NCBI RefSeq assembly: GCF_010500965.1
Contig: NZ_QVMI01000016.1
Location: forward strand, 95,605-159,604
Source: Bacteroides sp. 51
GTDB lineage: Bacteria; Bacteroidota; Bacteroidia; Bacteroidales; Bacteroidaceae
DNA length: 64,000 nucleotides
Direction of reading: 5' to 3'
Each line of letters opens with the position of its first letter. Within the stretch, counting starts at the first letter, position 1. Both the position numbers and the translations under genes were made by a program. This document shows, piece after piece, positions 34,050 to 43,271 of the stretch. The notes under the pieces are model-generated. The model saw nothing but the letters and a program-made list of their open reading frames with translations. It made no database searches and was not told the origin of the DNA.

Positions 34050-35177
34050 ATGAAAAAGTTCTATAAATCAGTTTTAATGATGGCCGCCATCATTGCCTCT
34101 TTAGGCTTTATTTCTTGTAGCGATGACGACAATGATGTCGAATTAACCGAACAAGAAAAGGAACTACAAAAAATAAACGTTGCTTATGTAAACAACAATG
34201 TGATTGCGATTTACAAGACTCTGGCCACGGAGACTATTAAGCTACAGGAGGCCATTGAAGACCTTGAAAAAGATCCTACAGCCGAAAATATGAGTAAAGC
34301 GTGTACACTATGGAAATCGTCGCGCAAATATTGGGAATGGAGTGAAGCCTTTCTTTTCGGCGCTGCCAGCAAATACAACATCGACCCACACATTGATACC
34401 TGGCCACTTGATAAAACCGATTTAAACAACCTCTTAAATAATGATGCTATGATGACCAATATTGAGAAAACCATCGCAAACCTAGACAATGGTTTAGTGG
34501 GATATCATGGACTGGAATACATTATTTTCCGCGAAGGGCAAAATCGTCCGGTAGCAGGAATACCTGCAAAAGAATTAAAATATGCTGTTGCAGTAGCTCA
34601 AGACCTGGCTTTAAGTTGTTGCCGCCTCGAAGCTGCATGGGCAGGTATGGATAATGTTACAGCCGAAAAACAAGCAATTATTGAAGATGCTGAAATGGAA
34701 CCGGAAGATAACTTCGGCGAACAAATGGAACTGGCAGGATTTGCAGGAAGCACATGGAAAACCGTAGCATCGGCAAGCGAACAGATCATCGACGGATGCA
34801 GAACAATCGTAGATGAAGTGGGCAACTCAAAAATTGGCGCTCCATATACAGGCGAAAACACCGATTACATCGAATCACCTCATGCGCACAATTCTATTCA
34901 AGACTTTTATGACAACATTACAGGTGTTCAATATGCCTTGTATGGCGAAATGGGCGCTACCTCACCCAAAGCATTGTCTATATTTGCATACATCAAGAGC
35001 GTAGATTCGAAGGTTGCAGATGAGCTACAAGCAGCACTGGAAAATTGTCTGGCTAAAATCAATGCAATGCCCAAGCCTTTCGTAAATAACTTTAGAGATG
35101 CTAAAGTAAAAGAAGCTATTGATGCTTGTAATGATCTTGATGGCATTCTGGAAAATGCCAAGGATGCATTAAAATAA
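34050..35177 (+). CDS. Imelysin-family lipoprotein (EfeO/IrpA-like iron protein)
   Basis: A 375-aa lipoprotein (signal ...IIASLGFISCSDDDND, lipobox Cys at 23). The all-helical imelysin fold is indicated by the GYHGLEYIIF segment at about 151-160, carrying the GxHxxE iron-ligand motif, and by FAGSTWKTVASASEQIID and SPHAHNSIQDFYDNI. Imelysin proteins act in periplasmic iron binding or uptake. It is translated 32 bp after the barrel gene and 18 bp before the di-haem gene, which supports a joint iron-acquisition or ferric-reduction role. Acidic residues after the Cys suggest possible surface exposure. Confidence 0.88.
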   Translation: MKKFYKSVLMMAAIIASLGFISCSDDDNDVELTEQEKELQKINVAYVNNNVIAIYKTLATETIKLQEAIEDLEKDPTAENMSKACTLWKSSRKYWEWSEAFLFGAASKYNIDPHIDTWPLDKTDLNNLLNNDAMMTNIEKTIANLDNGLVGYHGLEYIIFREGQNRPVAGIPAKELKYAVAVAQDLALSCCRLEAAWAGMDNVTAEKQAIIEDAEMEPEDNFGEQMELAGFAGSTWKTVASASEQIIDGCRTIVDEVGNSKIGAPYTGENTDYIESPHAHNSIQDFYDNITGVQYALYGEMGATSPKALSIFAYIKSVDSKVADELQAALENCLAKINAMPKPFVNNFRDAKVKEAIDACNDLDGILENAKDALK

Positions 35178-35195
35178 TAAAGAAATACTTGTGGT

Positions 35196-36776
35196 ATGCG
35201 TAAAAGACTATTTTTTCTATCATTTTTTGCTGTCATCTTATGTTCCTGTAATGACGATGACAACAAATCATCAACAGAACCTGTAGAAGTTGATGATGCA
35301 GAATGGTATTCCGGAGGAGAACTCGGAACAACCTTTACTTCAACATCATTTGCATATGAACAGCCCGCACCGGCTGTTGATGCGTCAATGGCTCAGGCTT
35401 TCAAACTTGGTGAATATTTCTTTGAGAACGATTATAACCAAAACCCCTCTGGTGCCTTTACGGGACTGGGACCATTAATGGTTCGACGCGGCTGTTTGTA
35501 TTGCCATCCCAACTATGGGCATGGCAAACGACAAACAGAATATCGTGCCAACAAGAATGGTAACGGTTATCTACTCGTTATTACCGACGATACAGATACC
35601 TATCTGAGCTCGCTGACTGGTATGCCGCAGACATTGGCCGTATTGCCATTCAAAGCGCCGATTGACGAATCAAAGATAAAAATAGACTGGAAAAACTTCA
35701 CCGACGAATGGGGAAACAAATTCCCCGACGGTGAAAGTTACAGTCTGATTTATCCGGAAGTCACTATTCCTGAGGACGCATATTATGTTCCGCTCGAGGT
35801 TACCAAAAACGGTACTACGACATTGGTTCCTCATTCGAAGGTCAGGGTAAAACTTGAATCGACTATCGGAGTATATGGTACAGGTTTGCTTGATGCTATT
35901 GATGCGGAAGATCTGAAAGCTGAATATGTAAAGCAGGAGCAAGCTGGCGTATCACTAAACCCTGCAATATTCGCCAATGGCAACTGGACAAAGACGTATG
36001 GTAATACGACTCATCCTTTAAAGTTCACGTATGCACTTAGCAGAGGTCCGCTTCAAGACGCCGCAGGAGCAAACGCAATATGGAACATTACGAATGTAAC
36101 TCGTTCAAATCGTCGTTACCATTATATGACAGCGACTTATGCAAAAGTTGCATCTAAGGACACGGAAGTTCAGGCTGATTTCTACAAACATTTCCCGGCA
36201 CAAAACAAAACTGGAGATGTAGAAAAAGACATCTACAATTACTTGATGGCTCAGGATCTTGATGTTGAAATGACCGATAAGGATTATGAGAGTTTTATGA
36301 TATGGCATCGCGGCCTTGCCGTGCCTGCTGCACGTAATCTTGACGATCCGACAGTTGATAAAGGTAAAAAGTTGTTCAACAAGATTGGATGTACCTATTG
36401 CCACCGTCCGACATGGACTACCGGAGATGATGTAATACATGATCCAAGTGGATTCTTTGCAGAAAATGATAGTCGCTTGCCTCGCTATCCTAATCAGAAG
36501 ATATGGCCATATACTGATATGGTACAGCATCGCCTGTTCATGGAGAATGATATCCGCACAGGATGGTGTCGTACAACACCACTTTGGGGAAGAGGTTTAA
36601 GTGAACTTGTAACAGGTGCCAGCGACCGTTTACACGATTGTCGTGCCCGCACGGTGATGGAAGCCATTATGTGGCATGGAAATGCACAGAGCGATGCACG
36701 TAAATCTATAGAAGAGTTCAGAAAACTAAGCAAAGCCGAACGCGATGCTATTGTAGAGTTTATTGACGCTATTTAA
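35196..36776 (+). CDS. Di-haem oxidoreductase (DHOR/thiol-oxidoreductase-like) lipoprotein
   Basis: A 526-aa lipoprotein (signal ending VILCSCNDDDN) with two c-type haem sites: CLYCH at about 100-104 and CTYCH at about 399-403. The FTGLGPLMVRRGC and GRGLSELVTGASDRLHDCRA segments are typical of the DHOR family of putative cytochrome c peroxidases. It needs periplasmic haem ligation, which the next gene (CcsBA) supplies. DHOR and imelysin genes are often neighbours and are thought to help iron acquisition; whether this one reduces ferric iron or peroxide is unknown. No frame problems are seen. Confidence 0.9.
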   Translation: MRKRLFFLSFFAVILCSCNDDDNKSSTEPVEVDDAEWYSGGELGTTFTSTSFAYEQPAPAVDASMAQAFKLGEYFFENDYNQNPSGAFTGLGPLMVRRGCLYCHPNYGHGKRQTEYRANKNGNGYLLVITDDTDTYLSSLTGMPQTLAVLPFKAPIDESKIKIDWKNFTDEWGNKFPDGESYSLIYPEVTIPEDAYYVPLEVTKNGTTTLVPHSKVRVKLESTIGVYGTGLLDAIDAEDLKAEYVKQEQAGVSLNPAIFANGNWTKTYGNTTHPLKFTYALSRGPLQDAAGANAIWNITNVTRSNRRYHYMTATYAKVASKDTEVQADFYKHFPAQNKTGDVEKDIYNYLMAQDLDVEMTDKDYESFMIWHRGLAVPAARNLDDPTVDKGKKLFNKIGCTYCHRPTWTTGDDVIHDPSGFFAENDSRLPRYPNQKIWPYTDMVQHRLFMENDIRTGWCRTTPLWGRGLSELVTGASDRLHDCRARTVMEAIMWHGNAQSDARKSIEEFRKLSKAERDAIVEFIDAI

Positions 36777-36787
36777 TAATTGATTTA

Positions 36788-36864
36788 CTTGTAGGGGCGG
36801 TTTACGAACCGCTCGTCTATGATTAGGTGTTTCCTGTGGGCGGTTCGCGAACCGCCCCTACAAG
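36788..36864. repeat. Paired palindromic repeat between di-haem gene and ccsBA
   Basis: Inverted pair of the GGGGCGGTTCGCGAACCGCCC palindrome (left arm 36788-36815 with changes, right arm 36838-36864) around a spacer with 'gtttcctgtg'. It has the same architecture as the copy inside the tape-measure gene. Confidence 0.9.
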
Positions 36865-36891
36865 TATAAACCTTTCTTTACTATTCAACGA

Positions 36892-39147
36892 ATGAAACGA
36901 CTAAAGCTGTTGACATTCTCACTCCTGGGATGTATCATCATTGTTCTGATAAGTGCTACCATTATTGAAAAACTATATGGAACCGAATTTGCAGTAGATA
37001 CCATCTACCGTTCATCCGGTTTTGTTATATTATGGGGTGCGGTTTCCCTGTCTGCTTTGATATATATCATCAAGTTAAGATTGTTCCAACAAAAGATTAC
37101 ATTTCTGCTTCACATCTCTTTTTTTATCATCCTGATAGGAGCACTTACCACCTACATACACGGCAAGCAAGGTTTGTTGCATTTACGCGAAAACGAAAGT
37201 GTAACCACTTTCGTTTGCAGTGACAGTGATAGGGAACTCCCCCTACCTTTCAGCATCAAGCTCGAAAGTTTCAAGATTGAATATTACACCGGCACCCCCT
37301 CTCCTATGGATTACGTGAGTACAGTAACCATAACCGGAGAAAACAACGAAACCGGACAAGGCGAGGTAGCCATGAACAAAATCTTCTCTTACAAAGGATA
37401 CCGTTTCTATCAGTCGGGCTATGATGAAGATGAGAAAGGTACCACCCTGGCTGTGTCATATGATCCCTGGGGAATCGCCATTACGTATACCGGATACATC
37501 ACTCTATTATTATCTATCCTCCTTTTCTTTCTGGTTTCAAATACAAAATATCGTTTTTTACTCAAGAAAGCATCATCGCGCACCACCGCTGCCACTGCTA
37601 TTCTATTACTTATCCTGTGCTGCCCTAACCAGGCAAATGCAACGACTACAAATCAAGATCCCAAAGTACTTCCACAGGAAGTAGCAAGTGCCTTTGGTGA
37701 CTTGTATGTGTTATATAACAACCGCATCTGCCCACTACAAACTGTAGCCAAAGACTTTACAACCAAACTATACGGTAAACCAACCTATCGCGGACTGACG
37801 TCGGAACAGGTTTTTACGGGTTGGATCTTCTACTATTCTAATTGGAAATCACAGCCCATGATCAAAATAAAGAACTCCAACGCCCGCACTTTATTGGAGA
37901 TTAATGGAGCATATGCTACCCTCGACGATTTCATGAACCCGCTCAACGAATATAAACTGAATGACGCTATCAATCAAATCCGCCACAGCGGAAGTAATGC
38001 TGCCAGACGAGGCATCGAAGAAGCCGACGAGAAATACAACATCATCCGGTTTCTCTACTCCGGACAGATGCTGAAAATATTCCCCGCCAAAAATGCATGT
38101 GCCGATGCGATAGAGGTTACATGGCATTCACAAGGCGATAATCTACCCATGGATATGGACGATAAAAAGTGGTTGTTCATAAAGAAAACACAAGACTATA
38201 TCCACGAGATGGTCGTTAAGAAAGATTACGATGGTATTCTGAACACATTACAAAAGATAAAGGAATACCAACGAAAAGAAGCCTCTTCGGTTCTCCCATC
38301 AGATAGCCGTTTCGAGGCGGAAAAGTTCTACAACCAGCTGACATACACCCGTCCGCTTGCTATGGGATGTATAGCTATCGGTATTCTAGGCTTTATTTAC
38401 TATTGCATTTGCATGGCAACCGGAAAAAAAGTCCGGTCACAGGTTTCTACCTCACTGATCGTTCTACTTCTTATTGTATTCGCCTACCTTACGGTCAACA
38501 TCTCCTTACGATGGTTTATAAGCACTCACCTACCACTGTCCAATGGATACGAAACCATGCAGTTTATGTCCTGGTGCGCTTTGATTCTGGCTTTCGTTCT
38601 GCGAAAACGAGTGATGTTCCTACCTTTTGGCTTTCTGATATGCGGATTTACGCTATTGGTATCCATGTTGGGCGAAGCCAATCCTCAGATTACACTCCTG
38701 ATACCAGTTTTAACTTCCCCTCTGCTGAGCCTGCATGTAGTGGTCATTATGCTATCGTATGCCCTGTTTGCTTTTATGATGCTGAATGGCTTGACTGCCG
38801 TGTTCATCTATTTTTCCGGCAATCCACAACGGATGCAGCAAGTCGGGAAGCTACAAACGCTTAGTCAACTTTTGTTATATCCGGCTTTGTTCTGTCTGGC
38901 CATCGGTATCTTCGTAGGAGCTGTTTGGGCAAATGTTTCGTGGGGACGCTATTGGGGATGGGACCCCAAAGAAGTCTGGGCATTGATCACTATGCTCATC
39001 TATTCATTGGCCATACACACCGGTTCCCTCTCTATTTTCCGGAAACCGATGTTTTTCCACTTTTTTACAATAATCGCTTTCTTAAGTGTATTAATCACTT
39101 ATTTCGGGGTGAATTTTATATTAGGTGGTTTGCATAGCTATGCTTAA
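36892..39147 (+). CDS. CcsBA-type cytochrome c haem lyase (system II, fused ResB-ResC)
   Basis: A 751-aa polytopic membrane protein. The N-terminal part has ResB/CcsB-like helices and a periplasmic domain; a second large periplasmic region follows helix FLLKKASS...ILLLILCC. The C-terminal CcsA part has THLPLSNGYETMQFM (a haem-ligand His region) and the tryptophan-rich WGRYWGWDPKEVWALI motif at about 684-699, which binds haem in the periplasmic face. It exports and ligates haem to CxxCH proteins such as the upstream DHOR. It lies downstream of a paired palindrome that may lower or stabilise its mRNA. Confidence 0.92.
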   Translation: MKRLKLLTFSLLGCIIIVLISATIIEKLYGTEFAVDTIYRSSGFVILWGAVSLSALIYIIKLRLFQQKITFLLHISFFIILIGALTTYIHGKQGLLHLRENESVTTFVCSDSDRELPLPFSIKLESFKIEYYTGTPSPMDYVSTVTITGENNETGQGEVAMNKIFSYKGYRFYQSGYDEDEKGTTLAVSYDPWGIAITYTGYITLLLSILLFFLVSNTKYRFLLKKASSRTTAATAILLLILCCPNQANATTTNQDPKVLPQEVASAFGDLYVLYNNRICPLQTVAKDFTTKLYGKPTYRGLTSEQVFTGWIFYYSNWKSQPMIKIKNSNARTLLEINGAYATLDDFMNPLNEYKLNDAINQIRHSGSNAARRGIEEADEKYNIIRFLYSGQMLKIFPAKNACADAIEVTWHSQGDNLPMDMDDKKWLFIKKTQDYIHEMVVKKDYDGILNTLQKIKEYQRKEASSVLPSDSRFEAEKFYNQLTYTRPLAMGCIAIGILGFIYYCICMATGKKVRSQVSTSLIVLLLIVFAYLTVNISLRWFISTHLPLSNGYETMQFMSWCALILAFVLRKRVMFLPFGFLICGFTLLVSMLGEANPQITLLIPVLTSPLLSLHVVVIMLSYALFAFMMLNGLTAVFIYFSGNPQRMQQVGKLQTLSQLLLYPALFCLAIGIFVGAVWANVSWGRYWGWDPKEVWALITMLIYSLAIHTGSLSIFRKPMFFHFFTIIAFLSVLITYFGVNFILGGLHSYA

Positions 39148-39152
39148 CATTT

Positions 39153-40190
39153 TTAGTCGCATGGAGAACCTGGGTGCAGCGCCTCGCTGCCCTCGCTGCT
39201 TACCTTCATCGCCATTTCCAATGTATGCCATTGCTTTGCCTGTGCTACTTCAAACTTCTCTGAGGGTAGCATGTTTGCATTAGGAATACAAAGCGAAAAG
39301 CGATCTAAAGGAATATAACGTCTGACTTCATCTATTTTAGCCCGTAATTCATCCAGGTCATCATCTACCGGATAATAAGAAGGAATGAATCCAAATGCAG
39401 CCTTTTTCTCTTTTATAAACCAAAGCAATTTATACCGGCTACAGCATTCATCATCATAATCCAAAAAGAACATATCGACACCTACCGTAGAAATAAGCAT
39501 ATCGCTGGGAGCATGAAAAGCTACAGATAAATCTGGCGGTAAGGCTTCAAACAGCGTATTATTAAGTTGTATAGCTTCCGCTGTAACAATACGTGTCGTA
39601 TCACGGAATTGAATATACCGGCAACCGGAATCGTAAAGTGCATTAATTATCCGATGATAGACTCGGTGTATATCTTCGTATAAATGATCTATTACCGGGT
39701 AGAAGTGCTTGAGCTGATTAGGAGAATCCTTCTGTAAACGAGAAAGTAATAATGAGGGAGCAGGCAAAATTTGTTTAGCGATCAGATCGCCTCCGGTAAT
39801 TCCGGTCAGGAACATAAAATCACCAACAATGGGATGGCGATGTACGCAAATACGACTTGTCAGTTCAATCGTGGTTTTCTTTACCGGATGCAGATCAATG
39901 CCATCTAAAGCACACATAAACTCTAATGGCCAGGAAGAGGTACGGAAGTTTCCGTCGGTTACAACTTTTAGTCCGGCACTTTTTAGTCGTTCAACTAAGT
40001 TTCTGATTTCAACATCTTCAATGGCACGCAACTCGGCAGGAATCATCTTCCCTGTCCGACATTGTTCACGTGCCTCTTTCAGTGTTTGCGGATACAGGAA
40101 TGTCCCCGCAATATCCACCTTAAAAGGAGGTTTCACGTTTTCCATAGGTGTTTCGTATTTATTCCAAACTAACTTTTTGCCAAAAGGCAT
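39153..40190 (-). CDS. MetE/YxjG-like (cobalamin-independent methionine synthase superfamily) protein, catalytic site degenerate
   Basis: A 345-aa TIM-barrel protein with the family order: KVDIAGTFLYPQTLKEARE, TDGNFRTSSWPLEFM, SGCRYIQFRDTTR, VAFHAPSDMLISTVG and PLDRFSLCIPNANML. In active zinc enzymes I expect an HxCxGN motif where this one reads HAPSDM, and an 'SPQCG'-type Cys where this one reads SLCIPN. The zinc site therefore seems altered and methyl transfer is doubtful. The last residues (GSEALHPGSPCD) are encoded by a dispersed repeat (39167-39190). An alternative start, MENVKPPFK, is at 40145. It is convergent with ccsBA. Confidence 0.75.
   Translation of the reverse strand: MPFGKKLVWNKYETPMENVKPPFKVDIAGTFLYPQTLKEAREQCRTGKMIPAELRAIEDVEIRNLVERLKSAGLKVVTDGNFRTSSWPLEFMCALDGIDLHPVKKTTIELTSRICVHRHPIVGDFMFLTGITGGDLIAKQILPAPSLLLSRLQKDSPNQLKHFYPVIDHLYEDIHRVYHRIINALYDSGCRYIQFRDTTRIVTAEAIQLNNTLFEALPPDLSVAFHAPSDMLISTVGVDMFFLDYDDECCSRYKLLWFIKEKKAAFGFIPSYYPVDDDLDELRAKIDEVRRYIPLDRFSLCIPNANMLPSEKFEVAQAKQWHTLEMAMKVSSEGSEALHPGSPCD
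39167..39190 (+). repeat. Dispersed 'GGTGCAGCGCCTCGCTGC' repeat at the 3' end of the MetE-like gene
   Basis: AACCTGGGTGCAGCGCCTCG... copy. The core GCAGCGCCTCGCTGC is a near-palindrome (GCAGCG-CCT-CGCTGC). It encodes the C-terminus of the minus-strand protein. Confidence 0.85.
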
Positions 40191-40257
40191 AACAACAAAT
40201 ATAGTAATAAATCCGTTTTATGGAACACGTGAAATCATTATTAACAGTTTAGTAGTA

Positions 40258-40337
40258 AGAAGTTAGGAGTTAGTAGTCAGGTATACTTTTATCCTTCTGT
40301 ATACGGCCTGACTTCTAGCTTCTGACTTCTAACTCCT
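40258..40337. repeat. Inverted repeat between TonB receptor and MetE-like gene
   Basis: Complementary 'aggagttag'/'ctaactcct' and 'gtcaggtatac'/'gtatacggcctgac' segments make a long imperfect hairpin just after the TonB receptor stop (40341). It may act as a factor-independent stop or mRNA 3' stabiliser. Confidence 0.65.
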
Positions 40338-40340
40338 AAA

Positions 40341-42647
40341 TTAGTAACTTATTTTTAGGCCGGCATAATATGTTCTTGGTAAAGCCGGACCATAGATATA
40401 ACCGGCATCGCGGTTTTTCCCTTTGTCAAAATCATCCTGATAAGCGTCAAATATATTCTGTACGCCTGCATGAAGTTGAAGGGTGGTTGATTTATAAACC
40501 TTAATATCATAAGCTATCTTCAAACCCATATCAAAAAATTTAGGAGTTTTAACAGCTATATCATTGGGGATATACCCGGCAAGATGTTGAACCAACATAG
40601 AACCTGTGTAAGTACCGGATAAGGCAACAGATAATGGTTTAATTGGAGAATACGTCGCTGTAAAATAGCCATATGTATCTGGTGTACGGAATATCTTTTT
40701 CTCTGCTGCGGCCTCTTCACTCCATGCTTCCGGTTCGTCATAGCGGCTTCTCTGAAGAGTCACGCCGGCTTGTAATTGGAATGAAGAAAGATATGCCAGT
40801 TTCCCTTCCAGTGTGAGTCCCATAACTTTAGCCCCTGAACCATTGGTTCGCTCTTTTATGATGATTCCTTCTATATTCTCGCCGATTTTATTCAATACAA
40901 ACACATCGGAGAGTCGGGTATAAAATCCTTCTATAAGGAAGTTGGTCTGAAAAGCTCCAAAACGTTGATAGATATCGGCAGAAGCACTAAAACTGTGCGA
41001 TTTTTCTTCTTTCAGGTTCGGATCACGCTCGATCATGGAGACTGTTCCACCAACTGACTCTATATGTAAATCTTCATCGAAAGCCTGTGGGGCACGGAAT
41101 CCCGAAGAGTAGCTTAACCTCAGGTTTATATTTTCTTTCGGATTGAAACGCAGGTTGGCTCTCGGACTGATAATGGCATGATTAATCATATTGTGTTTGT
41201 CCAACCGGGCGCCAATGAGTATCCCCCATTTCTCGTCTTTCCATTCGTTCTGTAAAAAGGCGCTACCGATGTTTACAATCTGGCGGGTATAACGGTTGTA
41301 TCCCCACATATTATCTTTCAAGTCATCTCTGTTGTATTCTATACCTGTGGTGAGAGAAGAAGGCATAAATACTAATTTGTCGAAGTTATATACGTACTGT
41401 GCACCACCCATGAAGGTGAAATCTTTGGTTTTACCGTAAGCATCGGGATCTTGTCCGGCTCCATAATAACTATCGCGGCTGGTGTTTTGTCCGGAAGTAA
41501 AAACGGCAAGCCGGTGTTTCTCGTCGGGCGAGAATAAATCGAATTTAAGCCCGCCACCGTCAATGGAATGTTCGAGTTGCTCGGCGATATTAGCTTCGTG
41601 GGGTGGTCGGCTCAGCATATCTCCACCGCGACGAAATTCCTCCATATGGTGATATTCGAATGTTAGTTTGCTGTAGGTTCCTGTTTTCAGGAAGGAGCGG
41701 AAACCAACGGTTTGATTCTTCAGTTTGGGTAGTTCGGTGTATCCGTCATCATCATGATCGTATCCGTCGCGATGCCGGTTTTGTCCGAAGATATACATTC
41801 CGGCTTTGTGGTCGTCGGTTACCAGAGATACATTCAGTGAGGTATTATTGTCTAGTTTGTTGCTTCCACCAACAAATGAGGTGGTATGCGATAGTTGCCC
41901 GGTATTTCGTATCGGTTCTTTGGTGATGATGTTAATTGTTCCCGCAATAGCCGATGAACCGAATAAGGCCGAACCTCCGCCACGCATGACTTCTACGCGC
42001 TCGATCATACTTGCCGGAATCTGCTCCAAACCATATACGCCTGATAAGGCGCTGAATATAGGACGGGAGTCTAACAGGATTTGTGTGTATGGTCCGTCAA
42101 GTCCGTTAATACGCACTTGTTGGAATCCGCAGTTCTGGCAGTTTGTTTCTACACGGACTCCGGGTTGGAAGTTCAGCCCCTGCGATAGATTGGTTGAATT
42201 GGTCATTTCAAACATCTTCAATTCTACTACATTGACCAATGTTGGGGCGGTGCGCCGAGTGGTTTCGCTCCGGTTGGCAGATACAACGACTCCATCGAGT
42301 GCTACCGCATCTTCTTCTATTTCAAAATCTTCTTCTAAGGTTTTCCCTTTTCTTAAGGTAACTTCTCTGCGCACGGTTTTGTATCCTACGGAGCTGACTT
42401 CGAGTGTAAAGGTTCCTTCGGGCAGGTTTTTCAGGAAGTAGTGTCCGGTAGCATCGGTTACGGTTCCAATGGTGGTTCCCTTCAGCGATATGGTTATATA
42501 AGAAAGGTGTTCTTTGGTATTTTTGTCTAGTACATGACCAATGATATTGGCATCAGATTTACTTAATATGGGCATTTCGGGTTCGTTTGCCATAGATGGC
42601 ATGAAAGCATAGCATAGGCTAAGCAGTAACATGATATATTTTTTCAT
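40341..42647 (-). CDS. TonB-dependent receptor with NCQNCGF plug motif
   Basis: A 768-aa receptor from the ATG at 42647 (MKKYIMLLLSLCYAFMPSMA); the upstream TTG extension is not needed. A carboxypeptidase-D-like domain (GHVLDKNTKEHLSYITISLK) precedes a plug with GVVVSANRSETTRRTAPTLV, NCQNCGFQQVRINGLDGPY and VEVMRGGGSALFGSSAIAGT, then the barrel ending YYAGLKISY. The Cys pair in the plug recurs in a subgroup of Bacteroidetes receptors and may bind metal. It ends an operon with a His-rich protein, a sigma factor, a His-rich membrane protein and a ferredoxin, which points to a metal or metal-complex substrate; this is inference. Confidence 0.87.
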   Translation of the reverse strand: MKKYIMLLLSLCYAFMPSMANEPEMPILSKSDANIIGHVLDKNTKEHLSYITISLKGTTIGTVTDATGHYFLKNLPEGTFTLEVSSVGYKTVRREVTLRKGKTLEEDFEIEEDAVALDGVVVSANRSETTRRTAPTLVNVVELKMFEMTNSTNLSQGLNFQPGVRVETNCQNCGFQQVRINGLDGPYTQILLDSRPIFSALSGVYGLEQIPASMIERVEVMRGGGSALFGSSAIAGTINIITKEPIRNTGQLSHTTSFVGGSNKLDNNTSLNVSLVTDDHKAGMYIFGQNRHRDGYDHDDDGYTELPKLKNQTVGFRSFLKTGTYSKLTFEYHHMEEFRRGGDMLSRPPHEANIAEQLEHSIDGGGLKFDLFSPDEKHRLAVFTSGQNTSRDSYYGAGQDPDAYGKTKDFTFMGGAQYVYNFDKLVFMPSSLTTGIEYNRDDLKDNMWGYNRYTRQIVNIGSAFLQNEWKDEKWGILIGARLDKHNMINHAIISPRANLRFNPKENINLRLSYSSGFRAPQAFDEDLHIESVGGTVSMIERDPNLKEEKSHSFSASADIYQRFGAFQTNFLIEGFYTRLSDVFVLNKIGENIEGIIIKERTNGSGAKVMGLTLEGKLAYLSSFQLQAGVTLQRSRYDEPEAWSEEAAAEKKIFRTPDTYGYFTATYSPIKPLSVALSGTYTGSMLVQHLAGYIPNDIAVKTPKFFDMGLKIAYDIKVYKSTTLQLHAGVQNIFDAYQDDFDKGKNRDAGYIYGPALPRTYYAGLKISY

Positions 42648-42806
42648 TGCTGTAAGCGGCAAGGTGCCGCGACCGAGTTTTAATTATATAATAGGAAATA
42701 AAGGTATCTATATAGATTTTACAACAGATTCCCCAAGGGCGGAGAGAACTGTCATAATCAAGTAGTTTCACTCTAAATGATGTACCTGCCTTAGATACTA
42801 AAGAAA

Positions 42807-42827
42807 TTGGGTGCAGCGCCTCGCTGC
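42807..42827 (+). repeat. Dispersed 'GGTGCAGCGCCTCGCTGC' repeat
   Basis: TTGGGTGCAGCGCCTCGCTGC, three bases before the stop codon of the minus-strand His-rich gene ending at 42830. A decayed relative, ggcaaggtgccgcgacc, lies at 42658-42674. Confidence 0.85.
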
Positions 42828-42829
42828 TT

Positions 42830-43174
42830 TCAGCAATGAGAAGGGGGAGCACGAAGCGAAAGTATCCCGCGAGGGGATGAAGTGTAACCGGACGATTCAG
42901 GTTTATTTAATAATGTACGTAGAATCCGGGAATAAACCAGTAGTAATAAAGGCAGGATAACAGTACCTGCGGTTACTACATGCGACAACAAATGAATCAA
43001 CTGAAGTTCGGTTGTCGTATGGTTGTGGTCTGTATCTTTATTAAACGGGTGCGAGTGGACAATTGTAACCCCATTCACAACATGCGAGTGGGTGAAAAAA
43101 GTAATACCTGCCAGATACGATATGAATAGTATCGGGAGCAGGCATTTCAACATTTTCAAATACAATTGTTTCAT
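42830..43174 (-). CDS. His-rich small membrane/periplasmic protein, 114 aa
   Basis: An N-terminal hydrophobic helix (CLLPILFISYLAGITFF), then a His cluster (THSHVVNGVTIVHSHPF, DTDHNHTTTE), then a second hydrophobic helix (VVTAGTVILPLLLLVYS). The HSH...HSHP pattern suggests binding of zinc, copper or haem on the periplasmic side. The C-terminal ~20 residues (YTSSPRGILSLRAPPSHC) look like run-on translation near a dispersed repeat. It lies between the sigma factor gene (97 bp) and the TonB receptor, so a role in metal handling for the receptor is likely. Family not named with certainty. Confidence 0.7.
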   Translation of the reverse strand: MKQLYLKMLKCLLPILFISYLAGITFFTHSHVVNGVTIVHSHPFNKDTDHNHTTTELQLIHLLSHVVTAGTVILPLLLLVYSRILRTLLNKPESSGYTSSPRGILSLRAPPSHC

Positions 43175-43271
43175 CCTCCTATATATTCGGAGTACAAAGG
43201 TAGTTATTTCGCTACAAAGTCTATTGAGTTACACAGCGCTTTTTTTAAAACTTCGCAGCGGCACATTGCCG

